From Moraxellaceae bacterium (GTDB lineage Bacteria; Pseudomonadota; Gammaproteobacteria; Pseudomonadales; Moraxellaceae), in NCBI GenBank assembly GCA_014378805.1, contig JACMMY010000272.1, forward strand, positions 1-17,065: DNA of 17,065 nucleotides. Direction: 5' to 3'. Shown here in pieces: positions 1 to 6,554 of the stretch. Below the pieces are notes generated by a model. That model was not told the DNA's origin. It did no database searches and saw only the letters and a list, made by a program, of their open reading frames with translations. Both the position numbers and the translations under genes were made by a program. Each line of letters starts with the position of its first letter. The first letter of the stretch is position 1.

Positions 1-410
1 CAATATTTGAATCGAAATGCTTCGCAGGATTCTTAAAGGCAGAACAACTTCGTTTTTATGCCCAAAAATATACTACTTATGGAAGTATGTATGTCCTCCC
101 CAAAATTCAGCTCGCTACAGAACATTTTTACAACCGATATCAAAATAAAGAGTTACTAAAAAATCTATTGAACCAAAAAAGATGTAAAGAACTAGAAAAT
201 CTACTGCAACAACAATTTAGTACACTAAATAATGAGGATAGATTATTTCTTTTGCTCTACGTAATTTATCGTTTCCGCAATAACATATTCCATGGCAATA
301 AAAAAATCCAGAATTGGACTAAATACCATGAAGAAATTCAGCATTGTACTAATGCAATGCAAATAATTATTTCACAAGCTGAAAGCCTAAATCCAAGCTT
401 GTTGAAATAA
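1..410 (+). CDS. HEPN-like protein, C-terminal part (5' end outside window)
   Basis: The reading frame is open from the first complete codon (position 3) through an internal ATG at 87 to the stop at 408-410, so this is very probably the last ~135 codons of a longer gene. The visible part is predicted to be almost entirely helical and contains R-N-N-I-F-H (codons 276-293). This is an Rx4H motif with Asn after Arg, followed by G-N-K. That pattern is the signature of HEPN domains, many of which are RNases or RNA-binding modules in toxin-antitoxin, abortive infection and CRISPR-associated proteins. The N-terminal region, which would tell which kind of HEPN protein this is, is not in the window. 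The HEPN assignment rests on the short motif and helical context, so it is moderate. Role as a defence or toxin protein is inference only. Confidence 0.55.
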   Translation, partial: IFESKCFAGFLKAEQLRFYAQKYTTYGSMYVLPKIQLATEHFYNRYQNKELLKNLLNQKRCKELENLLQQQFSTLNNEDRLFLLLYVIYRFRNNIFHGNKKIQNWTKYHEEIQHCTNAMQIIISQAESLNPSLLK

Positions 411-415
411 AGTGG

Positions 416-487
416 CTAGCGCGCGTAGACTGGGGTTTACCCCAGCAACATAATTTGCTCACAAGCTGGGGCAAGCCCGCAGCCTAC
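416..487. repeat. Intergenic stem-loop repeat (REP-like)
   Basis: A CTGGGG-TTTA-CCCCAG hairpin (430-445) lies in a stretch starting with GCGCGTAG and ending with GCAGCCTA. A second GCTGGGGC lies at about 474-481. The GCGCGT boundary and the G-rich/C-rich paired layout recur in the intergenic repeats near 1346, 6450 and 6555, which suggests a family of dispersed non-coding elements. It sits between the HEPN-like and NERD genes. Confidence 0.5.
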
Positions 488-526
488 AAAAGACTAAAAA
501 ATCATTAACAATAACGAGAACTTACA

Positions 527-1288
527 ATGAACTTAACACCACTCTTTACTCAAATCTTCGGCGCAATTTGGTATCTAACTCCCTTTGCAATTTTAGCAAT
601 GATCCTCAAAACGCCTTGGTTCAAAGGCGTGATGGGTGAATTTATCGTCAATCTGACTGCAAAGCTTTTTCTGGATAAACAAAAATATCATTTAATCAAA
701 AATGTAACCTTGCCAACGGAAGACGGAACCACCCAAATCGATCATATTATTGTTTCGAAATATGGCGTTTTTGTGGTTGAAACCAAGAATATGAAAGGTT
801 GGATCTTTGGCAACGCGCATCAGAAAACGTGGACTCAAAAAATTTATAAACATTCCAGTAAATTTCAAAATCCACTTCACCAGAACTATAAACATGTCAA
901 AACTCTGGAATCTTTATTGGAGTTGAATGATCAACAAATGCATTCCGTTGTTGTTTTTGTCGGTGATAGCACGTTCAAAACCGATATGCCTGAAAATGTC
1001 ACTTACGGCGGCGGCTACATTCGATATATCAAGTCAAAAACGCAGCGTGTATTAACGGACGTTCAAGTGACAGAAATTACAAAGAAAATAACAGCAGGCA
1101 GACTCACGCCTTCATTCAAAACAAATCGAGAACATGTAAAGCATATTAAAACCATTGTTGCTGAAAAAGAAAAAACGGATGTCCAAACCTGCCCAGCATG
1201 TCAAAGCCCAATGATGATGAGGGAAACAAAGAAAGGTCAAAACATTGGCAATAAATTTTGGGGCTGTTCAAAATTTTCCAAAATGTAG
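527..1288 (+). CDS. NERD-domain membrane protein with truncated zinc ribbon (probable frameshift)
   Basis: A 253-aa protein. Residues ~12-29 form one membrane segment. Residues ~37-150 match the NERD (nuclease-related) domain: G-E at 37-38, Q-I-D-H at 70-73 with D72, and E-T-K-N at 85-88. D72 and E85-x-K87 form the restriction-nuclease-like D-x12-ExK arrangement. The C-terminus starts a topoisomerase-type C4 zinc ribbon: C222-P-A-C225, then K-K-G-Q-N-I-G and F-W-G-C247. The protein stops before the fourth cysteine. Removing one T from the T4 run at 1274-1277 gives a frame reading ...F-P-K-C-R-K-V-I-N-M-N and ending at 1308-1310, which is what intact relatives look like. So the gene is either a recent frameshift (mutation or sequencing error) or expressed as a truncated form. 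NERD proteins are thought to act on nucleic acid; no specific role can be assigned. Confidence 0.85.
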   Translation: MNLTPLFTQIFGAIWYLTPFAILAMILKTPWFKGVMGEFIVNLTAKLFLDKQKYHLIKNVTLPTEDGTTQIDHIIVSKYGVFVVETKNMKGWIFGNAHQKTWTQKIYKHSSKFQNPLHQNYKHVKTLESLLELNDQQMHSVVVFVGDSTFKTDMPENVTYGGGYIRYIKSKTQRVLTDVQVTEITKKITAGRLTPSFKTNREHVKHIKTIVAEKEKTDVQTCPACQSPMMMRETKKGQNIGNKFWGCSKFSKM

Positions 1289-1345
1289 AAAAGTGATTAA
1301 TATGAATTAACTCTTGCGTTGCAGGACAATCAATCAACAGCGAGT

Positions 1346-1383
1346 GTAGCGCGCGTTGGTTGGGAAGATTTGGTCAGCCCAAC
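1346..1383. repeat. Intergenic stem-loop repeat (REP-like)
   Basis: GCGCGTTGGTTGGG followed by CCCAAC gives a GTTGGG (1359-1364) / CCCAAC (1378-1383) stem. The composition matches the repeats at 6417-6500 and 6555-6589. It lies in the gap between the NERD gene and the DUF2798 gene. Confidence 0.45.
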
Positions 1384-1482
1384 AATCTATGAGATTAAAA
1401 TTGTCGGTTCAAAATCCATCACTTCACGCAATGAAACAAGTAATATTCTGCCTCACTAGACTACAAAATATTTGAGCCCCCA

Positions 1483-1716
1483 ATGATCGACCGTAAATAT
1501 CAACGAATTGTGTTTTCGTTTTTTATGTCATTACTGATGTCTTGCATCATGTCGTTTGTGATCAGTATTTTTAATGTCGGATTCGTAAGCAATATTATCA
1601 GTATATGGCTTAAGGCGTGGGCGTTTGCATTTTCTGTCGCATTTCCAACCATCATGATGGTCGGACCACTGGTGCAAAAATTAGTCGGTTTCGTATTAAA
1701 AGATGAGAAAACCTAA
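1483..1716 (+). CDS. DUF2798 family small inner-membrane protein
   Basis: A 77-aa protein with a short basic N-terminus (M-I-D-R-K-Y-Q-R) and two predicted membrane helices, ~9-31 and ~41-64. The spacing of R-I-V-F-S-F-F-M-S, the W-L-K-A-W before helix 2, and A-F-P...G-P-L-V-Q-K-L after it match the DUF2798 family, whose members are typically 70-80 aa with two such segments. Function of the family is not established. No clear Shine-Dalgarno is visible right before the ATG, but the match starts at the first residues, so this start is preferred. It is followed by a terminator that belongs to the opposite strand. Confidence 0.75.
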   Translation: MIDRKYQRIVFSFFMSLLMSCIMSFVISIFNVGFVSNIISIWLKAWAFAFSVAFPTIMMVGPLVQKLVGFVLKDEKT

Positions 1717-1727
1717 ACAGTAAGCAT

Positions 1728-1759
1728 AAAAAACGCAGGATGGAAATCTCCAGCCTGCG
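1728..1759 (-). terminator. Rho-independent terminator of the coiled-coil protein gene
   Basis: Arms 1734-1743 (CGCAGGATGG) and 1750-1759 (CCAGCCTGCG) pair at 9 of 10 positions around a 6-nt loop. On the minus strand the stem is followed by six T (A run at 1728-1733). It lies 50 bp past the stop of the minus-strand gene at 1810-2232. Confidence 0.85.
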
Positions 1760-1809
1760 CTCGCATTACCACTTAATCCAGCACTTAATCGACCTATTAC
1801 AAAAACAAC

Positions 1810-2232
1810 TTACGCTTTTGGCGGAGTATCTTTAGAAGATATTTTTTGCACAACTTGGTCTAGCTCTGATTTTGCTTTACCAACCACTTCGTTGAGTTTA
1901 TCTTCCGCATCAGCCAGCTTCGATTTCGACGCTTCTACCGCTTTATGAGCAAATTCAGTGGCTTGAGTTTTTGCATTGGCAAATTCTTCTTCGGCTTTAT
2001 TTGCAAATTCAGTCGCTTGAGTTTTTACATTAGCGAACTCTTCTTCAGCTTTGATTTTGGCAGTTTCCGCCATTTCTTTAGCACTTTCTAAAGCTTCATT
2101 GGCTTTTTCTTGGGCTTCTGCAAGTGCTGCGGTTGCTTTATCTTGAACTTCAGCAAATGCTGAAGTAGCTTTTTCTTGAGCTTCCGACATTGCATTTTTA
2201 ATCGTTGATTTAATTGAATCAAACGTACTCAT
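1810..2232 (-). CDS. LEA/apolipoprotein-like alanine-rich helical repeat protein
   Basis: A 140-aa protein rich in Ala, Glu and Lys with no signal peptide and no membrane segment, predicted to be one long amphipathic helix or coiled coil. Residues 16-59 are four 11-residue units of the type A-E-A-Q-E-K-A-x-x-A-L, the period typical of group 3 LEA proteins and apolipoprotein-like sequences. Residues ~61-98 carry two nearly identical 18-residue units containing E-E-E-F-A-N-x-K-T-Q-A-T-E-F-A. The tail (S-S-K-D-T-P-P-K-A) is disordered. Start supported by CTGGAG about 8 nt before the ATG. It has its own terminator and is separated by 191 bp from the esterase gene, so it is likely a single-gene unit. 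Proteins of this kind are linked to desiccation or other stress tolerance, or to surface/lipid association; which applies here is not visible. Confidence 0.7.
   Translation of the reverse strand: MSTFDSIKSTIKNAMSEAQEKATSAFAEVQDKATAALAEAQEKANEALESAKEMAETAKIKAEEEFANVKTQATEFANKAEEEFANAKTQATEFAHKAVEASKSKLADAEDKLNEVVGKAKSELDQVVQKISSKDTPPKA
1949..2052 (-). repeat. 54-bp tandem duplication inside the helical protein gene
   Basis: Two copies (1949-1998 and 2003-2052) start 54 bp apart and encode the 18-residue unit twice, with only a few base differences. This is an in-frame internal duplication, a likely site of length variation between strains. Confidence 0.8.
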
Positions 2233-2423
2233 TTCTGTTCTCCAGAACTTTTAATAAATCATAAAAAAACATCAAAACACCCAGATCAATATAACAGGCG
2301 AACTTCATGCCTGATGCTGATTTTATCGAGATAATCGTATTTTTTCGTAAAGATGTTATACAAAAAAAGTGGGTAAGATTTTCATCCAGCCCAATGACGC
2401 AGAGACAGAGATCAAGACAAATC

Positions 2424-3326
2424 TTAATGCGAATGCTTTCTGATCCAATGCGCAAGGTTGCGAATTGAATGGATACTCTCTGGAATGAACGGCGCAAATA
2501 GTGGCCACGCATGCCATAAGCCATGACCGACTTCAAACGTTACATTGACGCCCGCTTCGCGCGCATGAATCACAAACGCACGACTGTCATCTTCAAAAAT
2601 TTCTGTATCCGCAACCATGACATATGTGGGCGGCAACCCTTTTGGATCACCGAGTAGAGGTGACATGAGCGGATGAGTGCGCGCCTCTTCGCCTGCATAA
2701 TGTCGCGCACAGCCCATTTCGGTCGTCAGGGATCTGGCAAGAACATCACGTGCATTATTACGGGTATAGCTGTCACCCGCCATGCGGAGATCCAACCAAG
2801 GTGAGAGCAAAAATAACTGATCGGGTAAAGGCACCGCGCGTTCGCGCAGCAAGTAACACAGCGCAAGTGACATCCCTCCCCCTGCCGATTCTCCGCCGAG
2901 TTGGATTTTTTTGCCTGTGTGTGCTTGAAGAAAAGCGGTCCACACATCCGCCGTATCATACAACCCTGCTGGAAATGGATGCTCTGGCGCAAGACGATAA
3001 TCCGGTACCCACACTTCGCAATTCAGCGCAAGTGCAAGACGCGCAGCAAAGGCACGATGGGTCTTCGGGCTACCCGCCACATAACCACCGCCATGCAGAT
3101 ACAACAAAGCGTTGTGATTATTGCAGTGCGTTTGTGGACGAATCACCTCCACAGAAACTGCACCGACTTGCATCTGGTTAATCGTCACGCCTTTGGGTAC
3201 GGGCATATAACCCAAACCTTTCGCTACCGCACGTCTCACAGATGACGGTTTCATCTCGCGTTGTGGGGCTTTTTTCATTTGCTGGGCCATCGCATAACGC
3301 GCGACTCTGGCTTGAATGCTCGGCAT
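2424..3326 (-). CDS. Alpha/beta hydrolase, HSL family (family IV) esterase
   Basis: A 300-aa soluble enzyme that should hydrolyse short or medium carboxylic esters. The oxyanion-hole motif H-G-G-G is at 78-81, the nucleophile elbow G-E-S-A-G at 145-149 (S147), the acid is probably D240 in V-A-D-T-E-I-F-E-D-D, and the base probably H272 in G-L-W-H-A-W. Y-R-L-A-P-E-H-P-F-P-A at 110-120 is also characteristic of the hormone-sensitive lipase group, and the length is normal. The start has a strong Shine-Dalgarno (AAGGAGGT, 5 nt before ATG). It is divergent from the iron alcohol dehydrogenase across a 386-bp region with a shared palindrome. With the monooxygenase, SDR and ADH nearby, a plausible substrate is the ester or lactone product of the Baeyer-Villiger enzyme (inference from neighbourhood). 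Confidence 0.9.
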   Translation of the reverse strand: MPSIQARVARYAMAQQMKKAPQREMKPSSVRRAVAKGLGYMPVPKGVTINQMQVGAVSVEVIRPQTHCNNHNALLYLHGGGYVAGSPKTHRAFAARLALALNCEVWVPDYRLAPEHPFPAGLYDTADVWTAFLQAHTGKKIQLGGESAGGGMSLALCYLLRERAVPLPDQLFLLSPWLDLRMAGDSYTRNNARDVLARSLTTEMGCARHYAGEEARTHPLMSPLLGDPKGLPPTYVMVADTEIFEDDSRAFVIHAREAGVNVTFEVGHGLWHAWPLFAPFIPESIHSIRNLAHWIRKHSH

Positions 3327-3402
3327 ATATGACCTCCTTAAACATCAACAATCAAAACGACTGAATCGACACCAAAAACAATGACGCCGATCAATCAATA
3401 CT

Positions 3403-3434
3403 CCATAAAAGATCATTTGAATGATCTTTTATGG
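3403..3434. repeat. Perfect 14-bp inverted repeat in divergent intergenic region
   Basis: CCATAAAAGATCAT and ATGATCTTTTATGG flank a 4-nt TTGA centre. It lies 77 bp upstream of the esterase start, within its predicted leader. The stem is AT-rich with no run of T directly after it, so it is a weak terminator candidate. A regulator site or leader hairpin is equally possible. Confidence 0.6.
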
Positions 3435-3451
3435 ACAATCAAAAATGACTC

Positions 3452-3580
3452 TCAATGCGCTGCAATTTGAGGAAACATTGCAGGTGGTAACTTCGGTGCA
3501 CGTTTGCGGAGCATGCGCTTAAACCCCACTTGACCCTCGCCATGATGTCGCGCCAGAACCATACTATATATTTCTGACAA
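3452..3580 (-). CDS. Possible short ORF (36-42 aa) in divergent region, uncertain
   Basis: A minus-strand frame between the esterase and the ADH reads from TTG at 3580 (or ATG at 3562) to TGA at 3452-3454. From the ATG it gives 36 aa, with a basic stretch F-K-R-M-L-R-K-R-A-P-K-L-P-P followed by A-M-F-P-Q-I-A-A-H. The residue mix looks protein-like rather than random. There is no clear Shine-Dalgarno, an in-frame TAA lies just upstream, and the minus-strand promoter proposed at 3565-3593 would start transcription after these start codons. It may therefore be a remnant of a degraded gene or chance. No family recognised. Confidence 0.3.
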   Translation of the reverse strand: MSEIYSMVLARHHGEGQVGFKRMLRKRAPKLPPAMFPQIAAH

Positions 3581-3602
3581 TTAACAATGTCAATTATAAA
3601 AA
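3565..3602. promoter_or_regulatory. Divergent promoters overlapping TGACA-N8-TGTCA operator
   Basis: The palindrome TGACA (3575-3579), 8 nt, TGTCA (3588-3592) has an extra matched T/A pair inside. On the minus strand its right arm is a perfect -35 (TTGACA, 3593-3588) with a 17-nt spacer to TATATA (3570-3565), pointing to the esterase. On the plus strand CTGACA (3574-3579) can serve as -35 with TATAAA (3595-3600) at 15 nt, pointing to the ADH. The same palindrome geometry occurs before the SDR gene (4962-4979). Confidence 0.5.
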
Positions 3603-3712
3603 TAAAAGGGAAAACTCGCCAAACTGATCATCGATACTAGACGATTTCTGCCAGTGAAATCATGGTAAAAATGTCTTATAACTTAAACCCTGAATCATGA
3701 GCGAATTAAAAA

Positions 3713-4915
3713 ATGTCCAACCTCACCACGCGTATTAAAGCCAAAGCGCAACTTGCTGCCGTTAAAGCGATTACCCTCGTCATTCCAGCGCCAAGGCCAT
3801 TGGTCTTTATCGGTGCTGACTCGGCATTGAAACTTTGTGCAAGCATCTCGCAGTTAGGCATGACGCACGTATTAATCGTGACGGATGCGGTTCTGCTCGG
3901 TTTAGGTGTGATTCAACCCATCGAAACTGAACTACAAAAATTTGGTATTAAGACTTCTATCTTTTCTGGTGTGACCCCTGATCCGACTTTTCAGGTGGTC
4001 GATGATGGTTTGATATTATTAAAATCTTCAAAATGCGATAGCGTTTTGGCAATCGGGGGTGGCTCCGCGATTGATGCCGCTAAAGTCATGGCATTATCCG
4101 CAGCCAATCAGAAATCTCCTAAACAACTGATCGGTATTCTAAAAAGCCGTAAGCCATCTCTGCCGCTATTTGTGATTCCAACCACCGCAGGCACAGGTTC
4201 CGAAGTGACCATTGGCGCGGTACTCTCTGACAATCAAACTCATCAAAAAGGTTTAGTGATCGATCCTAAAGTCGTCCCGTTGGCAACCGCTCTCGATCCA
4301 AAAATCATGCAAGGAATGCCGCGCACGGTGACTGCGGATACAGGAATGGATGCGTTGACGCATGCGCTGGAAGCGTGGGTGAGTACCTTTGCGAATGCAG
4401 AAACTGATTATTATGCAGGAGCTGCGGTTCGGCTGATTTTTGAAAATCTACCGAAGGCTTGGGCGGATGGCAAAAATCTTGAAGCGCGCGAAGCGATGGC
4501 TCTTGCCTCGCACTATGCTGGACTGGCGCTGAATCAAGCTGGGCTGGGTTATGTGCATGCGATTGCGCATCAATTGGGCGCGTATTACAGTGTACCGCAT
4601 GGTCGAGCAAACGCGATTGTGATGCCTCATGTGCTTGAGTTTAATCGCCACGTTTCTGCCAAACGCTTAGCGGCTCTCGCACAGCGCGCAGGATTGGTTG
4701 AGGGTCATTTCAATGATCAACAAGCCGCTGATATTTTTATACAACAAGTCAAATCATTACTGATTGATCTCAAGATTGACACCCAAATCAAAGGCATCAA
4801 TCGCCAAGATTTCCCTGACATGATCAAAGCTGCATTTGCCGAGGCGCATGGGATTTATGCCGTGCCTAAATACATGAACTACGCCGAAGCAGAAAAAATA
4901 TTGCAGGCATTATAA
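3713..4915 (+). CDS. Iron-containing (group III) alcohol dehydrogenase
   Basis: A 400-aa cytoplasmic NAD(P)-dependent dehydrogenase, normal length for the family. The nucleotide-binding G-G-G-S-A-I-D-A-A-K is at 115-124 and the family signature P-T-T-A-G-T-G-S-E-V-T at 156-166. Predicted metal ligands are D213 and H217 (M-D-A-L-T-H-A-L-E), H282 (V-H-A-I-A-H) and H296 (P-H-G). The 14-residue spacing of the last two histidines equals that in E. coli FucO, so the iron site is complete. The start at 3713 has only a weak ribosome site; ATG 3697 is in another frame. It should oxidise a primary or secondary alcohol. The SDR gene follows 173 bp later on the same strand but has its own promoter. Confidence 0.92.
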   Translation: MSNLTTRIKAKAQLAAVKAITLVIPAPRPLVFIGADSALKLCASISQLGMTHVLIVTDAVLLGLGVIQPIETELQKFGIKTSIFSGVTPDPTFQVVDDGLILLKSSKCDSVLAIGGGSAIDAAKVMALSAANQKSPKQLIGILKSRKPSLPLFVIPTTAGTGSEVTIGAVLSDNQTHQKGLVIDPKVVPLATALDPKIMQGMPRTVTADTGMDALTHALEAWVSTFANAETDYYAGAAVRLIFENLPKAWADGKNLEAREAMALASHYAGLALNQAGLGYVHAIAHQLGAYYSVPHGRANAIVMPHVLEFNRHVSAKRLAALAQRAGLVEGHFNDQQAADIFIQQVKSLLIDLKIDTQIKGINRQDFPDMIKAAFAEAHGIYAVPKYMNYAEAEKILQAL

Positions 4916-4954
4916 AAGCCTCAGTAAAAAGCTATGCAAAAACAGATTGATCCA

Positions 4955-4989
4955 ATGTAGTTGACAGTAAAAATTGTCAAATACATTAT
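4955..4989 (+). promoter_or_regulatory. SDR promoter with overlapping 32-bp palindrome
   Basis: TTGACA (4961-4966), 17 nt, CATTAT (4984-4989) form a sigma-70-type promoter. The same bases are the centre of a palindrome 4955-4986: ATGTA-g-TTGACA paired with TGTCAA-a-TACAT, 11 of 12 outer pairs matching. The core TGACA-N8-TGTCA with an inner T...A pair is shared with the site at 3575-3592. A repressor bound here would cover the -35 element. Confidence 0.6.
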
Positions 4990-5088
4990 TATTTTTACCT
5001 ATCTATCATTTATCCACCTATCCGAATTTACCTGACGTGAATTCGGGATATAACCTTTAAAATAAGTGGCGTTTAATCGAGAATCATC

Positions 5089-5919
5089 ATGAAAACCTTT
5101 CATAACAAAGTAGCGGCAATCACGGGCGCAGGCTCTGGCATGGGGCAGCAACTCGCGGTGCTGCTGGCAAAAGCAGGTTGTCACGTCGCACTCAGTGACA
5201 TCAACAAAAAGGGATTAGATCAAACCGTCGAACTGCTCAAGCCCTATCCTGTCAAAGTCACGGTTGATGTGGTGAATACCGCTGAGCAAGCGCAAGTCTA
5301 TGCATGGGCCGATAAGGTTAGAAAAGAACACGGTAAAGTGAATTTGATTTTTAATAATGCAGGCATTGCCATGATCAATACCGTCGAAGGTCATGAGATT
5401 CATGATTATGAACGCATGATGGCGGTGAATTTCTGGGGCGTGATTTATGGCACCAAAGCATTTTTGCCCTACCTGAAAGAAAGCGGCGATGGACATATCA
5501 TTAACACGTCGAGTATCTTTGGCTTAACGGCGCAACCGTCACAAAGTGCGTATAACGCCAGTAAATTTGCTGTACGCGGCTTTACGGAGTCATTGCGCCA
5601 AGAGTTGGATTTAAGCAACTACGGCGTGAGTGCAACCTGCGTTCATCCGGGCGGCATCAAAACCAATATCGCACATACCGCAGAGATGAGTCCCAACGTC
5701 TCCAAACTCGGCATGGATCTTAAAAAATCCAAAGCTTCGGCGGATAAATTGATGCGGATTCCTGCATCGAAAGCCGCGCAGATTATTTTGGATGGGGTTA
5801 AAGCCAACAAGCGCCGCGTCTTGATCGGGCCAGAAGCGTATGGCGTGGATCTTTTGCAGCGTTTACTGCCGTCCACCTATCAACGCCTCTTTGTGATGGG
5901 TAGCAAGTTTTCGTTATAA
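5089..5919 (+). CDS. Short-chain dehydrogenase/reductase (SDR)
   Basis: A 276-aa classical SDR. The dinucleotide-binding T-G-A-G-S-G-M-G is at 12-19, D37 after the second strand favours NAD(H), and N-N-A-G is at 89-92. The catalytic set is N114, S142, Y155 and K159 (Y-N-A-S-K). The C-terminal ~35 residues extend beyond the catalytic core (I-P-A-S-K-A-A...R-R-V-L-I-G-P-E-A), as in the group that includes MymA-operon SadH-like enzymes. Start supported by GAGAA 7-8 nt before the ATG. Its promoter shares an operator-like palindrome with the upstream esterase/ADH region, so these genes are probably co-regulated. Likely role: interconversion of alcohol and ketone or aldehyde in the oxygenase pathway; substrate unknown. 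Confidence 0.9.
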   Translation: MKTFHNKVAAITGAGSGMGQQLAVLLAKAGCHVALSDINKKGLDQTVELLKPYPVKVTVDVVNTAEQAQVYAWADKVRKEHGKVNLIFNNAGIAMINTVEGHEIHDYERMMAVNFWGVIYGTKAFLPYLKESGDGHIINTSSIFGLTAQPSQSAYNASKFAVRGFTESLRQELDLSNYGVSATCVHPGGIKTNIAHTAEMSPNVSKLGMDLKKSKASADKLMRIPASKAAQIILDGVKANKRRVLIGPEAYGVDLLQRLLPSTYQRLFVMGSKFSL

Positions 5920-6030
5920 AAACTTCACAACCCCGTAATGGGTTAAATCGTTAAGCACGTTATTGTTTTTGAAGTGTTGCACAAACGACCGTTTGCGGAA
6001 CACTTTGAGTCAATGACGGAGTGCGGGTCT

Positions 6031-6044
6031 TGGGCTGAAGCCCA
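6031..6044. repeat. Short GGGCT/AGCCC stem-loop (repeat family member)
   Basis: TGGGCT-GA-AGCCCA is a perfect 6-bp palindrome with 2-nt centre, in the 150-bp gap between the SDR and the minus-strand gene at 6070. Its TTGGGCT...AGCCCA composition matches the repeats at 6417-6589, and it may mark the left side of the inserted segment. No other gene or convincing terminator is seen in this gap. Confidence 0.4.
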
Positions 6045-6069
6045 CAACACGCTGGCTGACAAAATTTTC

Positions 6070-6396
6070 TCACATCCAACTTGGCTTTTGAATTGGATAG
6101 CCGAACCATCCCCAATCCCTATACATTTCTTTAAACGATTCTATGTCATAAGTTTCGTTTGGATAAGGTTCACCCAAAACTGAATAACCGTAACCAGCAT
6201 TTTTAAAGGCTGTTGATTGACCTTTTAAATCATCAAAATAGTTTAATATGAGCATTCCTTTTTGTGATCCTAGATTTGGAATTAAAACCATATTTCGAAA
6301 TTTCACTCCGTTTGGAAGACTTATCTCAATTAATGATTCCAATGACAAATCTAACTCAAGACATGATCGTGATAACCACTCATTTAATTTACTCAT
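6070..6396 (-). CDS. Hypothetical protein, immunity-protein-like
   Basis: A 108-aa soluble acidic protein with no signal peptide or membrane segment, of no family I can name. It has an N-terminal helix (N-E-W-L-S-R-S-C), a beta-rich middle (V-K-F-R-N-M-V-L-I-P-N-L), and an aromatic C-terminal half (G-Y-G-Y-S-V-L, Y-R-D-W-G-W-F-G-Y). Small size, acidity, aromatic richness, AT-rich sequence and a position next to a DUF5071-like gene among repeats are all typical of orphan immunity genes from polymorphic toxin loci. That label is inference. A GAGA ribosome-site candidate lies about 8 nt before the ATG. No toxin gene is present in the window. Confidence 0.6.
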   Translation of the reverse strand: MSKLNEWLSRSCLELDLSLESLIEISLPNGVKFRNMVLIPNLGSQKGMLILNYFDDLKGQSTAFKNAGYGYSVLGEPYPNETYDIESFKEMYRDWGWFGYPIQKPSWM

Positions 6397-6416
6397 TATT
6401 TTTCTCTCATAGCAAG

Positions 6417-6500
6417 CGTACGATGGGCTTCAGCCAATCATTCAACGCGCGTAAGTTGGGCTGATTTTGTAGGTTGGTCGCTGAGGAACGAAGCCCAACG
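6417..6500. repeat. Intergenic repeat with GTTGGGC ... GCCCAAC arms
   Basis: This element contains ATGGGCTTCAGCC, then GCGCGTAAGTTGGGCT (to 6462), TGTAGGTTGG (6468-6477) and AAGCCCAAC (6491-6499), which can fold as GTTGGGCT/AGCCCAAC. TAGGTTGG is found inverted at 6555-6589 as CCAACCTA, so the two elements form a back-to-back pair, like BIME/REP arrangements. Confidence 0.6.
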
Positions 6501-6554
6501 AATATGTAGGTGTCGTTCGCTTAACTACAAAAACTTATTTTAATCCAATGTATT

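Noticed and set aside
2750..3181. 143-aa frame opposite the esterase
   Set aside because: Antisense shadow of a gene with all catalytic motifs; odd composition and no ribosome site.
5022..5046. CCGAATT/AATTCGG inverted repeat in the SDR leader
   Set aside because: 7-bp arms with an 11-nt loop; short enough to be chance, and not tied to a known riboswitch.
5931..5946. AACCC/GGGTT hairpin after the SDR as terminator
   Set aside because: Stem of only 5-6 bp and no T run, so not supported.
5974..6183. 69-aa plus-strand frame after the SDR
   Set aside because: It runs through a stem-loop repeat and antisense to the 108-aa gene; no ribosome site or family.
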